A stretch of 64,000 nucleotides of DNA, taken from CAZROT01 sp964601895 (GTDB lineage: Bacteria > Pseudomonadota > Gammaproteobacteria > Enterobacterales > Enterobacteriaceae). Positions 44,845 through 54,396 of this stretch are shown piece after piece. The stretch is taken from the NCBI GenBank assembly GCA_964601895.1, contig CAZROT010000004.1:124001-188000 (forward strand). Direction: 5' to 3'. The position numbers and the translations under genes are program-made. Below the pieces are notes generated by a model. The model saw only the letters and a list, made by a program, of their open reading frames with translations. It was not told where the DNA came from and did no database searches. The number at the start of each line of letters is the position of its first letter. Position 1 is the first letter of the stretch.

Positions 44845-45582
44845 TTACTTACCTGCCTCTTTACGGGCTTTATCACTTAATAACACAGACTCCAGTGCAA
44901 TAATTATCATATCATTAAAGGTATTTTGCCGTTCTTCTGCACTGGTCTGTATATTTGCAATGATATGATCAGAAACAGTACAGATAACCAGCGCCCTGGC
45001 GCCAAATTCAGCCGCAATGGCGTACATACCTGCCGCTTCCATTTCAACGCCCAAAATGCCGTATTTTTCCATCAGATTGAATAGTTGTGGATCCGGGCTG
45101 TAAAAGAAATCGCTCGAGAAAAGATTACCCACTTTAACCGGAATATTTTTAGCCTCAGCCGCATTGACCGCATGGCGCAACATATCAAAATCAGCAATGG
45201 CCGCATAATCATGATCACGAAAACGCAGTCGATTGACTCTGGAATCCGTACAGGCTCCCATGCCAATAATCACATCACGCACTTTTACATCACTACGTAC
45301 TGCACCGCAGGTGCCGACGCGAATAATCTGTTTTACGCCAAAATCAACAATCAGCTCCTGAGTATAAATCGAACAGGATGGAATACCCATACCGTGCCCC
45401 ATGACAGAAATTTTCCGTCCCCGGTAGGAACCCGTAAACCCGAGCATGCCACGCACATTATTGACTTCATGCACATCCTCAAGGAACGTGTCGGCAATAA
45501 CTTTTGCCCTGAGAGGATCCCCTGGCATTAATACAACATCTGCAAAAGCACCTTTTTCAGCTTTGATGTGTGGCGTAGCCAT
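44845..45582 (-). CDS. deoD: Purine nucleoside phosphorylase DeoD
   Basis: A 245-residue DeoD (E. coli 239). It splits purine (deoxy)nucleosides with phosphate. Motifs: MATPHIKAEKGAFADVVLMPGDPLRA at the start, the phosphate-binding GHGMGIPSCSIY and RVGTCGA, and the purine site FDMLRHA and GVEMEAAGMYAIA. It has AGGA 9 bases before ATG. In E. coli it follows deoB by a short gap; here 482 bases separate them, so it likely has its own promoter. Confidence 0.96.
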   Translation of the reverse strand: MATPHIKAEKGAFADVVLMPGDPLRAKVIADTFLEDVHEVNNVRGMLGFTGSYRGRKISVMGHGMGIPSCSIYTQELIVDFGVKQIIRVGTCGAVRSDVKVRDVIIGMGACTDSRVNRLRFRDHDYAAIADFDMLRHAVNAAEAKNIPVKVGNLFSSDFFYSPDPQLFNLMEKYGILGVEMEAAGMYAIAAEFGARALVICTVSDHIIANIQTSAEERQNTFNDMIIIALESVLLSDKARKEAGK

Positions 45583-46064
45583 AATTCTTTATTCCTGTTC
45601 AAATGATGGTTGGATAAATAAAAACAACCCTTTTTAAATTCAATGCCTTTATTTTTCAGCTATATATCTGCTTCCTGGAAAAAATATCGCTACATACGCG
45701 GTGCTGTTTTGCTCAAAAGCGTAGCAAAAAACCGCAATGCAGCTATAAGCGCTAAGGAAGGAAGGAATGAATGAGATAAAGGACAGTTCAGGGAAAGTTT
45801 TACGCAAATGAATATAACTATGATTCAGAATTAACATTAATGATAACGAATTTGCAAAACCAGTACAACCCGAGGTTATGAATTCTGTCAGCCGCTAAAA
45901 TAACAACAAAGCAGCACGCCAGTTCAGCAAGTCGATTGCAGGCAATAGGCTATTTCTCATCCCTGCAGGGAAAGCGCTGGCGCTTTTTAAGCCGGCAATT
46001 ACAGCAACATGAGAAAAGAGCAATGTTACTGCACGCACGCTACATTCTGGCGGATACAGGCAAT
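45583..46064 (-). other. deoB-deoD spacer without an identifiable gene
   Basis: Nothing in this 482-base gap matches a gene I know. The minus-strand reading has no gene-like frame. It contains a small hairpin AAAGCG/CGCTTT with loop CTGG (about 45970-45985) and a short TTCCTTCCTTCC run (minus sense). The usual E. coli spacing between deoB and deoD is tens of bases, so the sequence may be decayed or inserted DNA that now carries the deoD promoter. Confidence 0.4.
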
Positions 46065-47288
46065 TCAAAACAGCGCTTCACCATACTCCATGGGTGATAA
46101 AGCAAAATAACGCGCAACCGTCTGACCAATGTCAGCGAAAGTTTTACGGTGCCCCAACGCGCGTGGTGATATCGCTGAACCATAAATCAGAATGGGAATA
46201 TGTTCACGCGTATGATCAACACCCGGCCAGCTCGGATCACAACCGTGATCTGCTGTCACAATCAAGACGTCCTCCTGCTCTACCAGACTCAGCATGTGCG
46301 GTAATTGACTATCAAACCATTCCAGTGCCGCTGCATAACCAGCAATATCACGACGGTGGCCATAAGAAGAGTCAAAGTCAACAAAGTTGGTAAAGACAAT
46401 CGTATTGTCTTTTGCCTGTTTCATTTCGCTTAGCGTGGCAGCAAATAACGCCTCAAGGCCTGTTGCTTTTACATTGCGGGTAATTCCCACATTGGCATAA
46501 ATATCCGCTATCTTACCAACAGAGATAACCTGCCCTCCTTTTTCATCAATCAGCTTCTGCAGTACTGTCGGCGCTGGGGGCGGAACAGCCAGATCACGGC
46601 GATTACCGGTACGCTTAAAATTCCCCACGCTATCCCCGGTAAAGGGGCGTGCAATAACCCGGCCAATGTTATAACCCCCTTGTGTTAATTCCTCACGGGC
46701 AATTGCACACAAGGCATAAAGTGCCTCGAGACCAAAGGTTTCTTCATGGCAGGCAATCTGAAATACCGAATCCGCAGAAGTATAAAAGATAGGCTTGCCA
46801 CTTTGCATATGTTCTTCACCCAGCTTATCGAGAATCAGGGTACCAGAAGAATGGCAATTACCGAGATAACCGGGCAATCCGGCGCGCAGAACCAGCTTAT
46901 CCAGCAATTCCTGCGGAAAGCTATCCTGCGGTTTTTTAAAATAACCCCAGTCAAATAACACCGGCACACCGGCTATTTCCCAATGGCCGGAGGGGGTATC
47001 CTTGCCGGAAGAAAGCTCACTGGCATAACCCCATGCACCAATAATGTCAGCCTGCTCATCAAGGCCCTTAGGAAAAGAACCACTGGCCGCTTGTGCGGCC
47101 TTTCCTAAACCCAGTCTGTTCAGAACAGGTAGCTTCAGCATTCCCTCGCGACCCACATTTGCTTTGCCCAACTGACAGGCCTCGGCAATGTGCCCGAGGG
47201 TATTGGCCCCCTTATCACCAAATTTTTCAGCATCGCCGGTGGCACCGATACCAAAAGAATCCATGACCATAATGAATATGCGTCTCAT
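46065..47288 (-). CDS. deoB: Phosphopentomutase DeoB
   Basis: A 407-residue DeoB (E. coli 407). It interconverts (deoxy)ribose 1- and 5-phosphates in nucleoside breakdown. The alkaline-phosphatase-fold metal motifs are visible: MRRIFIMVMDSFGIGATGDAEKFGDKGANT, SSGKDTPSGHWE with the phosphoryl-transfer Thr, and the late VTADHGCDPSWPGVDHTREH. The gap to deoC is only 68 bases, because deoA, which lies between them in E. coli, is absent. Confidence 0.97.
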   Translation of the reverse strand: MRRIFIMVMDSFGIGATGDAEKFGDKGANTLGHIAEACQLGKANVGREGMLKLPVLNRLGLGKAAQAASGSFPKGLDEQADIIGAWGYASELSSGKDTPSGHWEIAGVPVLFDWGYFKKPQDSFPQELLDKLVLRAGLPGYLGNCHSSGTLILDKLGEEHMQSGKPIFYTSADSVFQIACHEETFGLEALYALCAIAREELTQGGYNIGRVIARPFTGDSVGNFKRTGNRRDLAVPPPAPTVLQKLIDEKGGQVISVGKIADIYANVGITRNVKATGLEALFAATLSEMKQAKDNTIVFTNFVDFDSSYGHRRDIAGYAAALEWFDSQLPHMLSLVEQEDVLIVTADHGCDPSWPGVDHTREHIPILIYGSAISPRALGHRKTFADIGQTVARYFALSPMEYGEALF

Positions 47289-47356
47289 TATTATCTTTAC
47301 CTATGATTTCCTGCCAGGCAGAGAGGCTACCATGGCTGTTTTCGTGAATAAAAAGG

Positions 47357-48127
47357 CTACCTTTGATAACCCAGCGTTGCCAGTACATCAGACAGCAGGC
47401 TGGAAGCACCAAAACGCAAATGACGTGGGTTAATCCACGCCTTACCCATCATATTTTCTGCCAGCTGCAAAAATGCACCCGCATCTTCCAGAGTACGTAT
47501 CCCTCCTGCTGCTTTAAAACCAACCTGTTCATGCACACCCCTGTCACGAATCACTGATAACATTATTTCAGCACCTGACAGAGTTGCATTAGATGCCACT
47601 TTACCAGTTGAGGTTTTCAGAAAATCAGCACCCGCATCAATGGCAATTTCGCAGGCACGCCGGATTAACCATTCCTGTTGCAATTCCCCGGTTTCAATGA
47701 TGACTTTGAGTAATACATTATTACCTGCACAGACTTCCTGGCAGGCCTTCACCAGAGCAAAACCCACGTTATCATCACCGGCCATTAAAGCCCGATAAGG
47801 AAAGACGAGATCCACTTCATCTGCGCCATAAGCCACAGCAGCACGAGTTTCTGCGAGTGCTATCTCAATATCGTCATCACCATGGGGAAAATTGGTCACA
47901 GTAGCAATGCGAATATCAGGTGTACCCTGAAAATGCAACACCCTGCGGGCAGCCGGAACAAAGCGCGGGTAAATACAGACAGCCGCTGTATTACCTGCCG
48001 GAGTTTTTGCCTGATGACAGAGCTGGGTTACCCTGCTGATGCTGTCATCATCATTCAGGCTTGTTAAATCCATTAAGCTGAGCACACGCGCTGCAACTGC
48101 GGCAGAATCAACGACAGATTTTTTCAT
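47357..48127 (-). CDS. deoC: Deoxyribose-phosphate aldolase DeoC
   Basis: A 256-residue class I aldolase (E. coli 259). It splits deoxyribose 5-phosphate into glyceraldehyde 3-phosphate and acetaldehyde. The Schiff-base lysine is in ADFLKTSTGKV; the proton-relay region includes VGFKAAGGIRT, and EVDLVFPYRALMAGD is characteristic. It lies between the nucleoside transporter gene upstream and deoB downstream, forming a nucleoside salvage operon. Confidence 0.96.
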   Translation of the reverse strand: MKKSVVDSAAVAARVLSLMDLTSLNDDDSISRVTQLCHQAKTPAGNTAAVCIYPRFVPAARRVLHFQGTPDIRIATVTNFPHGDDDIEIALAETRAAVAYGADEVDLVFPYRALMAGDDNVGFALVKACQEVCAGNNVLLKVIIETGELQQEWLIRRACEIAIDAGADFLKTSTGKVASNATLSGAEIMLSVIRDRGVHEQVGFKAAGGIRTLEDAGAFLQLAENMMGKAWINPRHLRFGASSLLSDVLATLGYQR

Positions 48128-48173
48128 AATATCTCTTCATAAAACAACAAATACGCCAACAAAACAGCATTGA

Positions 48174-49451
48174 TTATAGCATGAGGAAAAATCCGGCAAT
48201 GGTGGCACTCATCAGATTAGACAGTGTACCGGCTATCACGGCCTTAAAGCCGAGACGGGCAATATCATGACGGCGACCAGGCGCCATACTGCCAATGCCA
48301 CCGACCAGCACAGCAATAGAAGAAAGATTAGCGAACCCACACAATGCAAAGGAAATAATGGCCTTGGTATGTTCAGAAAGCACGGTTAAACCTGCCACTT
48401 TCACCGCTTCATCACTCTGTAAATACTGGCCAAAATGCATATAAGCGACAAATTCATTGACCACAATTTTCTGACCAATAAATGAACCTGCCACCATGGA
48501 TTCCTCCCAGGGGACACCCATGAGAAAAGCAACCGGCAAAAACAACCAGCCCAGCAGCTTTTCCAGTGATAACTGTGGATAATCAAACCAGCCACCCAGC
48601 CCACCGAGCATACCGTTCAATAAGGCAATCAATGCCGTAAATGCCAGTAACATCGCCCCGACATTCAATGCCAGCTGCATACCTGATGAGGCCCCTGCTG
48701 CTGCGGCATCAATAATGTTGGTCGGACGTTCATCTTCTGCTATCAGTGAGGCAATATCGTCTCTATCATGAGTTTTTTCCGTTTCCGGCACCATCAACTT
48801 GGCAAACAGTAATCCCCCAGGAGCCGCCATAAAAGAGGCCGCAATTAAATACTCCAGTGGGACACCCATTTGCGCATAGCCAGCCAGTACTGAACCAGCT
48901 ACTGATGCCAGCCCACCGCACATCACAGCAAACAGTTCCGATTTCGTCATGGTGGCAATGTAAGGACGCACAACTAATGGTGCTTCTGTCTGACCCACAA
49001 AAATATTAGCCGTGGCAGAAAGCGATTCCGTACGCGACGTTCCCAGTAGTTTTTGCAGACCACCGCCTAAGGTACGGATAACCAATTGCATGATTCCGAG
49101 GTAGTAAAGCACCGCAATCAGGGAAGAAAAAAATACAATCACCGGCAGGACACGCAATGCAAAAACAAAACCACCACTACCAAAGACGTCAAACATCTTG
49201 TCGGAAACCAGACCACCAAAAATAAACGCAACACCTTCCTGACCGTACGCAATCACGCTGGCAACCCCATCTGACATGGCACCCAGAACACGACGCCCCA
49301 GGGGGACATAAAGCACTAATGCACCAATAGCAACCTGCATAATAAAAGCACCGATAACGGTACGAATATTAATGGCACGATAATTACTTGAAAAACCTAC
49401 CGCAACCAATACCAGTACTACCATCCCGACCAGACTAATGATGGACTGCAT
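48174..49451 (-). CDS. nupC: Concentrative nucleoside transporter, CNT family (NupC type)
   Basis: From the ATG at 49451 (GCAGGGA 10 bases before) the product has 425 residues; an upstream ATG at 49469 lacks a ribosome site. It resembles the Vibrio cholerae CNT of known structure more than E. coli NupC. The substrate-binding motifs are present: VGQTEAPLVV with Gln, Thr and Glu of the nucleobase site, VNEFVAYMHF with the second Glu, and LCGFANLSS with Asn and Ser of the ribose site. CNT proteins use a sodium or proton gradient to import nucleosides. Its location upstream of deoC agrees with uptake feeding the deo enzymes. Confidence 0.93.
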   Translation of the reverse strand: MQSIISLVGMVVLVLVAVGFSSNYRAINIRTVIGAFIMQVAIGALVLYVPLGRRVLGAMSDGVASVIAYGQEGVAFIFGGLVSDKMFDVFGSGGFVFALRVLPVIVFFSSLIAVLYYLGIMQLVIRTLGGGLQKLLGTSRTESLSATANIFVGQTEAPLVVRPYIATMTKSELFAVMCGGLASVAGSVLAGYAQMGVPLEYLIAASFMAAPGGLLFAKLMVPETEKTHDRDDIASLIAEDERPTNIIDAAAAGASSGMQLALNVGAMLLAFTALIALLNGMLGGLGGWFDYPQLSLEKLLGWLFLPVAFLMGVPWEESMVAGSFIGQKIVVNEFVAYMHFGQYLQSDEAVKVAGLTVLSEHTKAIISFALCGFANLSSIAVLVGGIGSMAPGRRHDIARLGFKAVIAGTLSNLMSATIAGFFLML

Positions 49452-49704
49452 GATAAAATATCCCTGCATAGATAAAAAATGGAAATGGCTGAGCGCAGTA
49501 TTTTCATTTTCATGACGATACCTTTCAGCTTCTAAAAAGCAGCAAACCCGATGTTAACCACGCTGCGGCAGTGATGATGTCAATATCGCCATCAGCAAAA
49601 ATGCATCACATCCAGTCACCAGCAACACAGCTCGCGCCCTAAGATACCAGAGCTAGATTATATTTCATGCATAATAGCTTTTTGATATTTATCAATTAAA
49701 ATCA

Positions 49705-50622
49705 TCACTGTGGTAAATTAAATAATGTGCAACTATTCTCATGCAGTTGACGGGCAATTTGCCCGGCGGGCTCCGGACGTAACTGGCATAGAATACGGAA
49801 GACTTCAGCGAGGTACTCAGGACGATTGGGCAGACCCTGTCTGCCAGACAGCGGCATATCGGGTGCATCTGTTTCCAGTACCAATGAGGAAAGGGGTAAG
49901 CGGGCCATCACCTGACGGGTTTTATGCGCACGCAGATAGCTTATCAATCCCCCCACACCAATGTAGTAACCCAGACGCACAAACGCCTCGGCCTGCACCA
50001 GACTACCACTAAATGCATGCACGACACCGGTGCGGGATAAAGAAGCCGTGCGCAATATAGCAGCCAGTTGATCATGGCTACGACGGGAATGCAGAATTAC
50101 CGGTAAATCATGCTGTTTTGCCAGGGCCAGCTGCGCCTGTAATAGCATACGCTGATGCTCAATCGCTGAATTTTTAGCATAAAAATCGAGCCCTGTTTCA
50201 CCCACAGCAACCAGTTTATCGGGCTTTTGTTGCAACCAGGAGGCGAGTTGCGTCAGCCCCGTATCGGTATGCTGTTTCATATAGAGCGGATGCAATCCCA
50301 GAGCGACAAAAATTTCTTTATGACTCGCCGCCAGCGCCATCACACGAGGAAAAAAGGCGCTCGTCACGGCAGGGACAATCAAGCGCGTAACATTAGCCTG
50401 TGCAGCAGCCATAAGACTGGCAACTTCTGTGCCCTGAAAGGGCAAAAAATCAAAATGACAGTGCGTATCCGTCAGCGGATAATCGCGAGAAAGCGATTCA
50501 GGATATTTTCCTGCCTCCCTGGAAGCAGGAATAGCATGCTGCCTGACAGGGCAGCCCGGTTCGCCGGTAATTTTTCCTGCTACGCTGGCAACAGGCCTGT
50601 ACAGGCTACCGGGTTGTTTCAT
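49705..50622 (-). CDS. yjjV: TatD-family metal-dependent hydrolase YjjV
   Basis: A 305-residue TatD-like protein with an extra ~45 residues at the N-terminus before the family start (LTDTHCHFDF). The metal ligands are visible: THCH, VGETGLDFY, ILHSRRS, VVHAFSGS and LETDAPDMPL. E. coli YjjV has 259 residues. The ATG begins 1 base after the prfC stop, and no internal ATG precedes the HCH motif, so the longer form is probably real and coupled to prfC. The extension is polar, Pro/Ser/Arg-rich and has no known domain. Confidence 0.88.
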   Translation of the reverse strand: MKQPGSLYRPVASVAGKITGEPGCPVRQHAIPASREAGKYPESLSRDYPLTDTHCHFDFLPFQGTEVASLMAAAQANVTRLIVPAVTSAFFPRVMALAASHKEIFVALGLHPLYMKQHTDTGLTQLASWLQQKPDKLVAVGETGLDFYAKNSAIEHQRMLLQAQLALAKQHDLPVILHSRRSHDQLAAILRTASLSRTGVVHAFSGSLVQAEAFVRLGYYIGVGGLISYLRAHKTRQVMARLPLSSLVLETDAPDMPLSGRQGLPNRPEYLAEVFRILCQLRPEPAGQIARQLHENSCTLFNLPQ

Positions 50623-50623
50623 C

Positions 50624-52213
50624 TTAGTGTTCGCGCGTTTTACGAAAATTAACTGCAGGAAAACGTTCCTGTGTCAAATTAAGATTCACCATAGTAGGTG
50701 CCAGATAACTCAAATTATCACCACCATCCAGTGCAAGATTCAGCTCATTTTTACGTCTGAAATCTTCACTTTTTTTCACATCGCCACAATCGACCCAGCG
50801 TGCGGTAGCCACATTGATGGATTCGTAAACCGCCTCTACATTATATTCACTTTTCAGACGTGAAACGACGACATCAAACTGCAACACCCCCACAGCACCC
50901 ACAATGAGATCGTTATTGGCAAGGGGACGAAATACCTGTACAGCACCTTCTTCTGAAAGCTGTACCAGCCCTTTCAATAACTGCTTTTGTTTCAAGGGAT
51001 CACACAGACGAATGCGGCGGAATAATTCCGGAGCAAAATGGGGGATGCCAGTAAATGTCATTTTTTCACCCTGCGTGAAGGTGTCGCCAATCTGAATGGT
51101 GCCATGATTATGCAAGCCAATGATGTCACCCGGAAAAGCTTCTTCCACCTGGGCACGATCACCGGCCATAAAAGTTAATGCATCGGTAATCACCACCTCC
51201 TTTTTAGTGCGTACCTGATAGAGTTTCATGCCTTTTTCATATTTACCTGATACTACACGCAAAAAAGCGATGCGATCACGATGCCGTGGGTCCATGTTGG
51301 CCTGAATTTTAAAGACAAAACCAGAGAATTTTTCTTCGCTTGCTATAACTTCACGTCGGTCAGCCTGACGTGGCTGGGGTGCAGGAGCCCATGCCACCAG
51401 ACCATCGAGCATATGGTTGATACCAAAATTACCCAACGCGGTACCAAAAAATACCGGCGTCAGTTTACCCGCTAAAAAAGCCGCGTGATCAAATTTATGG
51501 GAAGCCCCCTGCACCAGTTCCAGCTCCTGACGCAGTTGCCTGGCAAGATCTTCACCAATAGCAGCATCCAGATCCGGGTTATTCAGCCCCTTCACCACAC
51601 GAGTTTCCTGAATGATATGCCCTTTACCCGTCTGATAAAGCCAGGTTTCGTCCTTATAAAGATGATAAACACCTTTAAATAGTTTACCGCAACCAATAGG
51701 CCAGGTAATGGGCGCACAGGCAATCGTTAATTCATGCTCAACCTCATCCATGACTTCCATAGGATCGCGAATATCGCGATCCAGTTTGTTCATAAAAGTC
51801 AGTATGGGCGTATCTCGCAGGCGGGTGACTTCCATTAACTTACGCGTGCGATCTTCCACCCCTTTGGCGCTGTCAATCACCATCAGGCAACAATCAACAG
51901 CAGTTAACGTACGGTAGGTATCTTCAGAGAAATCTTCATGCCCGGGCGTATCTAAAAGATTCATCAGACAGCCACCATAGGGGAACTGCATTACCGACGT
52001 GGTTATCGAAATACCACGTTGTTTCTCCATTTCCATCCAGTCAGATTTAGCATGATGGTTCGATCCCCGACCTTTAACTGTTCCCGCAATCTGGATAGCA
52101 TTACCAAAAAGCAGTACTTTTTCTGTCACGGTCGTCTTGCCCGCATCAGGATGCGAAATGATGGCAAATGTACGCCGGGCGGCAATTTGCCCAACGAAGC
52201 TTGATTCATTCAT
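50624..52213 (-). CDS. prfC: Peptide chain release factor 3
   Basis: A 529-residue RF3 (E. coli 529). It is a GTPase that removes RF1/RF2 from the ribosome after termination. G motifs: AIISHPDAGKTT (G1), the RGISITTSV switch I, LLDTPGHEDFSEDTYR (G3) and LTFMNKLDRD (G4). Domains II and III follow. It is co-directional with yjjV downstream. yjjG, which lies between rimI and prfC in E. coli, is absent. Confidence 0.98.
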   Translation of the reverse strand: MNESSFVGQIAARRTFAIISHPDAGKTTVTEKVLLFGNAIQIAGTVKGRGSNHHAKSDWMEMEKQRGISITTSVMQFPYGGCLMNLLDTPGHEDFSEDTYRTLTAVDCCLMVIDSAKGVEDRTRKLMEVTRLRDTPILTFMNKLDRDIRDPMEVMDEVEHELTIACAPITWPIGCGKLFKGVYHLYKDETWLYQTGKGHIIQETRVVKGLNNPDLDAAIGEDLARQLRQELELVQGASHKFDHAAFLAGKLTPVFFGTALGNFGINHMLDGLVAWAPAPQPRQADRREVIASEEKFSGFVFKIQANMDPRHRDRIAFLRVVSGKYEKGMKLYQVRTKKEVVITDALTFMAGDRAQVEEAFPGDIIGLHNHGTIQIGDTFTQGEKMTFTGIPHFAPELFRRIRLCDPLKQKQLLKGLVQLSEEGAVQVFRPLANNDLIVGAVGVLQFDVVVSRLKSEYNVEAVYESINVATARWVDCGDVKKSEDFRRKNELNLALDGGDNLSYLAPTMVNLNLTQERFPAVNFRKTREH

Positions 52214-52252
52214 TGATTAACTCTCAAACAGAATATTATTTAATTGCCTGCA

Positions 52253-52699
52253 TCAGGCCAGTACCAGCGCCATTATCATGGCATCTTCGCGCCCACTGCC
52301 GCGCGGGTAATAATCAGGGCGTAATGATATCTGATTAAAACCAACCTGCTCATAGAGTGCGATAGCACCTTTGTTAGAAACGCGCACTTCAAGCCACAGC
52401 GTCATAACGGCACGGGCTTTCAATTGCCCAATCAGGTATTCAAGTAAAAGACGCCCATATCCCCGACGCTGCTGTTCAGGACAAATGGCAATATTAAACA
52501 GCACTGCTTCATCTGCAATGACCTGTGTAATGGCAAATCCCACCAGCGTTTTTTCATCAATAGTTAATTTCAGATTAAAATAACGCTCGCCCTGATTACT
52601 GAAAAATGTTTTTTCACTCCAGGGATAGCGGTGACAGCTCTGCTCTATCTGAAAAGCGACTGCCAGATCTTCTGTGGTTAAAAGAGAAATACTGTTCAT
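52253..52699 (-). CDS. rimI: Ribosomal-protein S18 N-acetyltransferase RimI
   Basis: A 148-residue GNAT acetyltransferase (E. coli 148). It acetylates the N-terminal Ala of ribosomal protein S18. The core shows YPWSEKTFFSNQGERYFNL, the CoA-binding ICPEQQRRGYGRLLLEYLI, and LEVRVSNKGAIALYEQVGF. Its start overlaps holD by 86 bases, so it is translationally tied to it. Confidence 0.95.
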   Translation of the reverse strand: MNSISLLTTEDLAVAFQIEQSCHRYPWSEKTFFSNQGERYFNLKLTIDEKTLVGFAITQVIADEAVLFNIAICPEQQRRGYGRLLLEYLIGQLKARAVMTLWLEVRVSNKGAIALYEQVGFNQISLRPDYYPRGSGREDAMIMALVLA

Positions 52700-53078
52700 A
52701 GTGACAAAGTTGCTGCCAGAGTGCGCGTTTTGCTGCAGGATCCTGAGTAAGCTGTGCCAGAGACGGGCTGTATAATTGCCTGTCTGTGCACATCAGGGGC
52801 TCTGTGATTCCCGGACACCAGCAGAGACAGTGAATCTTTTCAGGTAACATCATGACCTTATCCAGGGACAGCACCAGTACCTGTTGCTCAAGTAGCGTCA
52901 TACTACGCAGGATATCAGACAATAATGGATGTGCCATATCTTTCCGTTTATGCACAACAATAAGTAAACGAATATGCTCAAGACTGATGGCTACCTCACC
53001 CTGTAATACCGCGGGCTTGCGTAATATCCACTGCGTAATGCCCAGTTCTTGTAACAATTTATCACGTCTTGTTGTCAT
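52614..53078 (-). CDS. holD: DNA polymerase III psi subunit HolD
   Basis: From the ATG at 53078 (AGGTGG 5 bases before) the product has 154 residues; E. coli HolD has 137. It matches in MTTRRDKLLQELGITQWILRKP, which binds the chi subunit in E. coli, then LQGEVAIS and ALWQQLCHYEQYF. Psi links the clamp loader to SSB through chi. The last ~18 residues are an extension that reads into rimI, lengthening the usual holD-rimI overlap. Confidence 0.93.
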   Translation of the reverse strand: MTTRRDKLLQELGITQWILRKPAVLQGEVAISLEHIRLLIVVHKRKDMAHPLLSDILRSMTLLEQQVLVLSLDKVMMLPEKIHCLCWCPGITEPLMCTDRQLYSPSLAQLTQDPAAKRALWQQLCHYEQYFSFNHRRSGSRFSDRAELSPLSLE

Positions 53079-53205
53079 GACATCCACCTGCTTTTAAAAA
53101 AAACTATCATGCGGTACTCTTGTGTGCGTAAAAAAATGACCAGGCATACGCAGGAAATCGCCAGAACCCAAGGCTTCTGCTCTAGTTAAGGAATTATCAG
53201 CATTG

Positions 53206-54258
53206 ATGTCATGCACACCTGTCACTGAAGTCATACTAAACCACCTTGATAAGATGACACAGGGTACGCTACTCCTTGCCGGCAGCTTACCAATCCCCTT
53301 TCCCATGCAATGGAATACCCTGGATATACGTGTTCATACTAACCAGTATCACCACTGGAAGTTATTACACGCTGCACTGGGAAACAGAGTACAGTTTGGC
53401 GTGCTGGCAGACGCTGCTTTTATTGCCACCTGCCATACCCTCGTTTACTTTTGGCCTAAAAGCAGGAAAGAGGCCGAATTCCAGCTATACCATTTACTCT
53501 CACGGCTACCCCTGCATACTGAGCTGTTTATTGTCGGTGAGAACCGTAGCGGTGTACGCAGCGCAAAAAATATCCTCACCGGTATTACCAGTCTGACAAA
53601 AATAGACAGTGCACGCCGTTGCAGCCTCTTTTATGGCCGCGTGGAAATACAACCAGAGTTTACCATTAATAGCTGGTGGAGCCAGTACCAGGTCGGTGAT
53701 GTGCTCGTCAAAACACTACCTGGAGTATTCAGTTATGATGCACTGGATACAGGCAGCCAGTTGCTGCTGTCTTCTTTTACCGAACCCATTGCAGGTAAGG
53801 TACTGGACATTGGTTGCGGCGCCGGCGTACTGGCTAGCGTGCTGGCAAAAAAGTCACCCGCAATAGCACTGACCTTAAGTGATGTACATGCTGGCGCTCT
53901 TGCAGCGGCACAGGCCACACTTGACATCAACCAGTTGACAGCAACCGTGCTTGCCAGTGATGTCTATTCAGATATTAGCGGGCATTTTGATTTTATTATT
54001 TCCAATCCACCTTTTCATGACAACCTGCGAACCAGCCTGCACACGACAGAAAGACTAATTCGTGACGCAGCAACTTACCTTCAACCTGGTGGTAAATTAC
54101 GTATAGTCGCTAATGCTTTTCTACCCTACCCTGCATTACTGACTGCCGCCTTAGGCCACTATGAAGTACTGGCACAGACCGGACGCTTTAAAGTTTTTCA
54201 GGCAACACTGAGCCCGCAGAAGACAACTACAAGGCGGCAACAACGCCAATTTCCATGA
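53206..54258 (+). CDS. rsmC: 16S rRNA m2G1207 methyltransferase RsmC
   Basis: A 350-residue RsmC (E. coli 343) from the ATG at 53206; the preceding TTG codon in frame is a weaker alternative. It methylates G1207 of 16S rRNA. The N-terminal pseudo-methyltransferase half includes VGENRSGVRSA and LNKVDSARRCSLF-like residues. The C-terminal half has the SAM site VLDIGCGAGVLA and the catalytic NPPFHD motif. It is divergent from holD, as in E. coli. Confidence 0.95.
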   Translation: MSCTPVTEVILNHLDKMTQGTLLLAGSLPIPFPMQWNTLDIRVHTNQYHHWKLLHAALGNRVQFGVLADAAFIATCHTLVYFWPKSRKEAEFQLYHLLSRLPLHTELFIVGENRSGVRSAKNILTGITSLTKIDSARRCSLFYGRVEIQPEFTINSWWSQYQVGDVLVKTLPGVFSYDALDTGSQLLLSSFTEPIAGKVLDIGCGAGVLASVLAKKSPAIALTLSDVHAGALAAAQATLDINQLTATVLASDVYSDISGHFDFIISNPPFHDNLRTSLHTTERLIRDAATYLQPGGKLRIVANAFLPYPALLTAALGHYEVLAQTGRFKVFQATLSPQKTTTRRQQRQFP

Positions 54259-54334
54259 GCCCAGGCCCACTATGTGATAGGGGGTGAGTGTTGGCAATTA
54301 ACACAGTTGCAGCCAGAAAGACGCAAGGTATATA
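54251..54334 (+). repeat. Dispersed repeat, copy 4 (left-truncated)
   Basis: About 84 bases of the same repeat family as at 21940: CCATGAGCCCAGGCCCAC, TATGTGATAGGGGGTGAGTG, GCAATTAACACAGTTGCAG, and GAAAGACGCAAGGTATATA. The left third is missing and it overlaps the 3' end of rsmC by about 8 bases, so the repeat supplies or borders the rsmC stop region. Same orientation as the other copies. Confidence 0.75.
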
Positions 54335-54343
54335 AATAAAAAT

Positions 54344-54367
54344 GCGCTACCAGTTACCTGATAGCGC
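54344..54367 (-). terminator. Intrinsic terminator of fis
   Basis: On the minus strand, GCGCTATCAG and CTGGTAGCGC form a 10-bp stem (one G-T pair) with loop GTAA, followed by ATTTTTATTT. It lies 30 bases after the fis stop codon and is a textbook intrinsic terminator. Confidence 0.88.
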
Positions 54368-54396
54368 CTGCAGATAATAAATGCACTAAATTACTA

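Noticed and set aside
45834..45856. Fur-box-like ATTAATGATAACG near deoD
   Set aside because: It falls well short of the consensus and the context is not iron-related.
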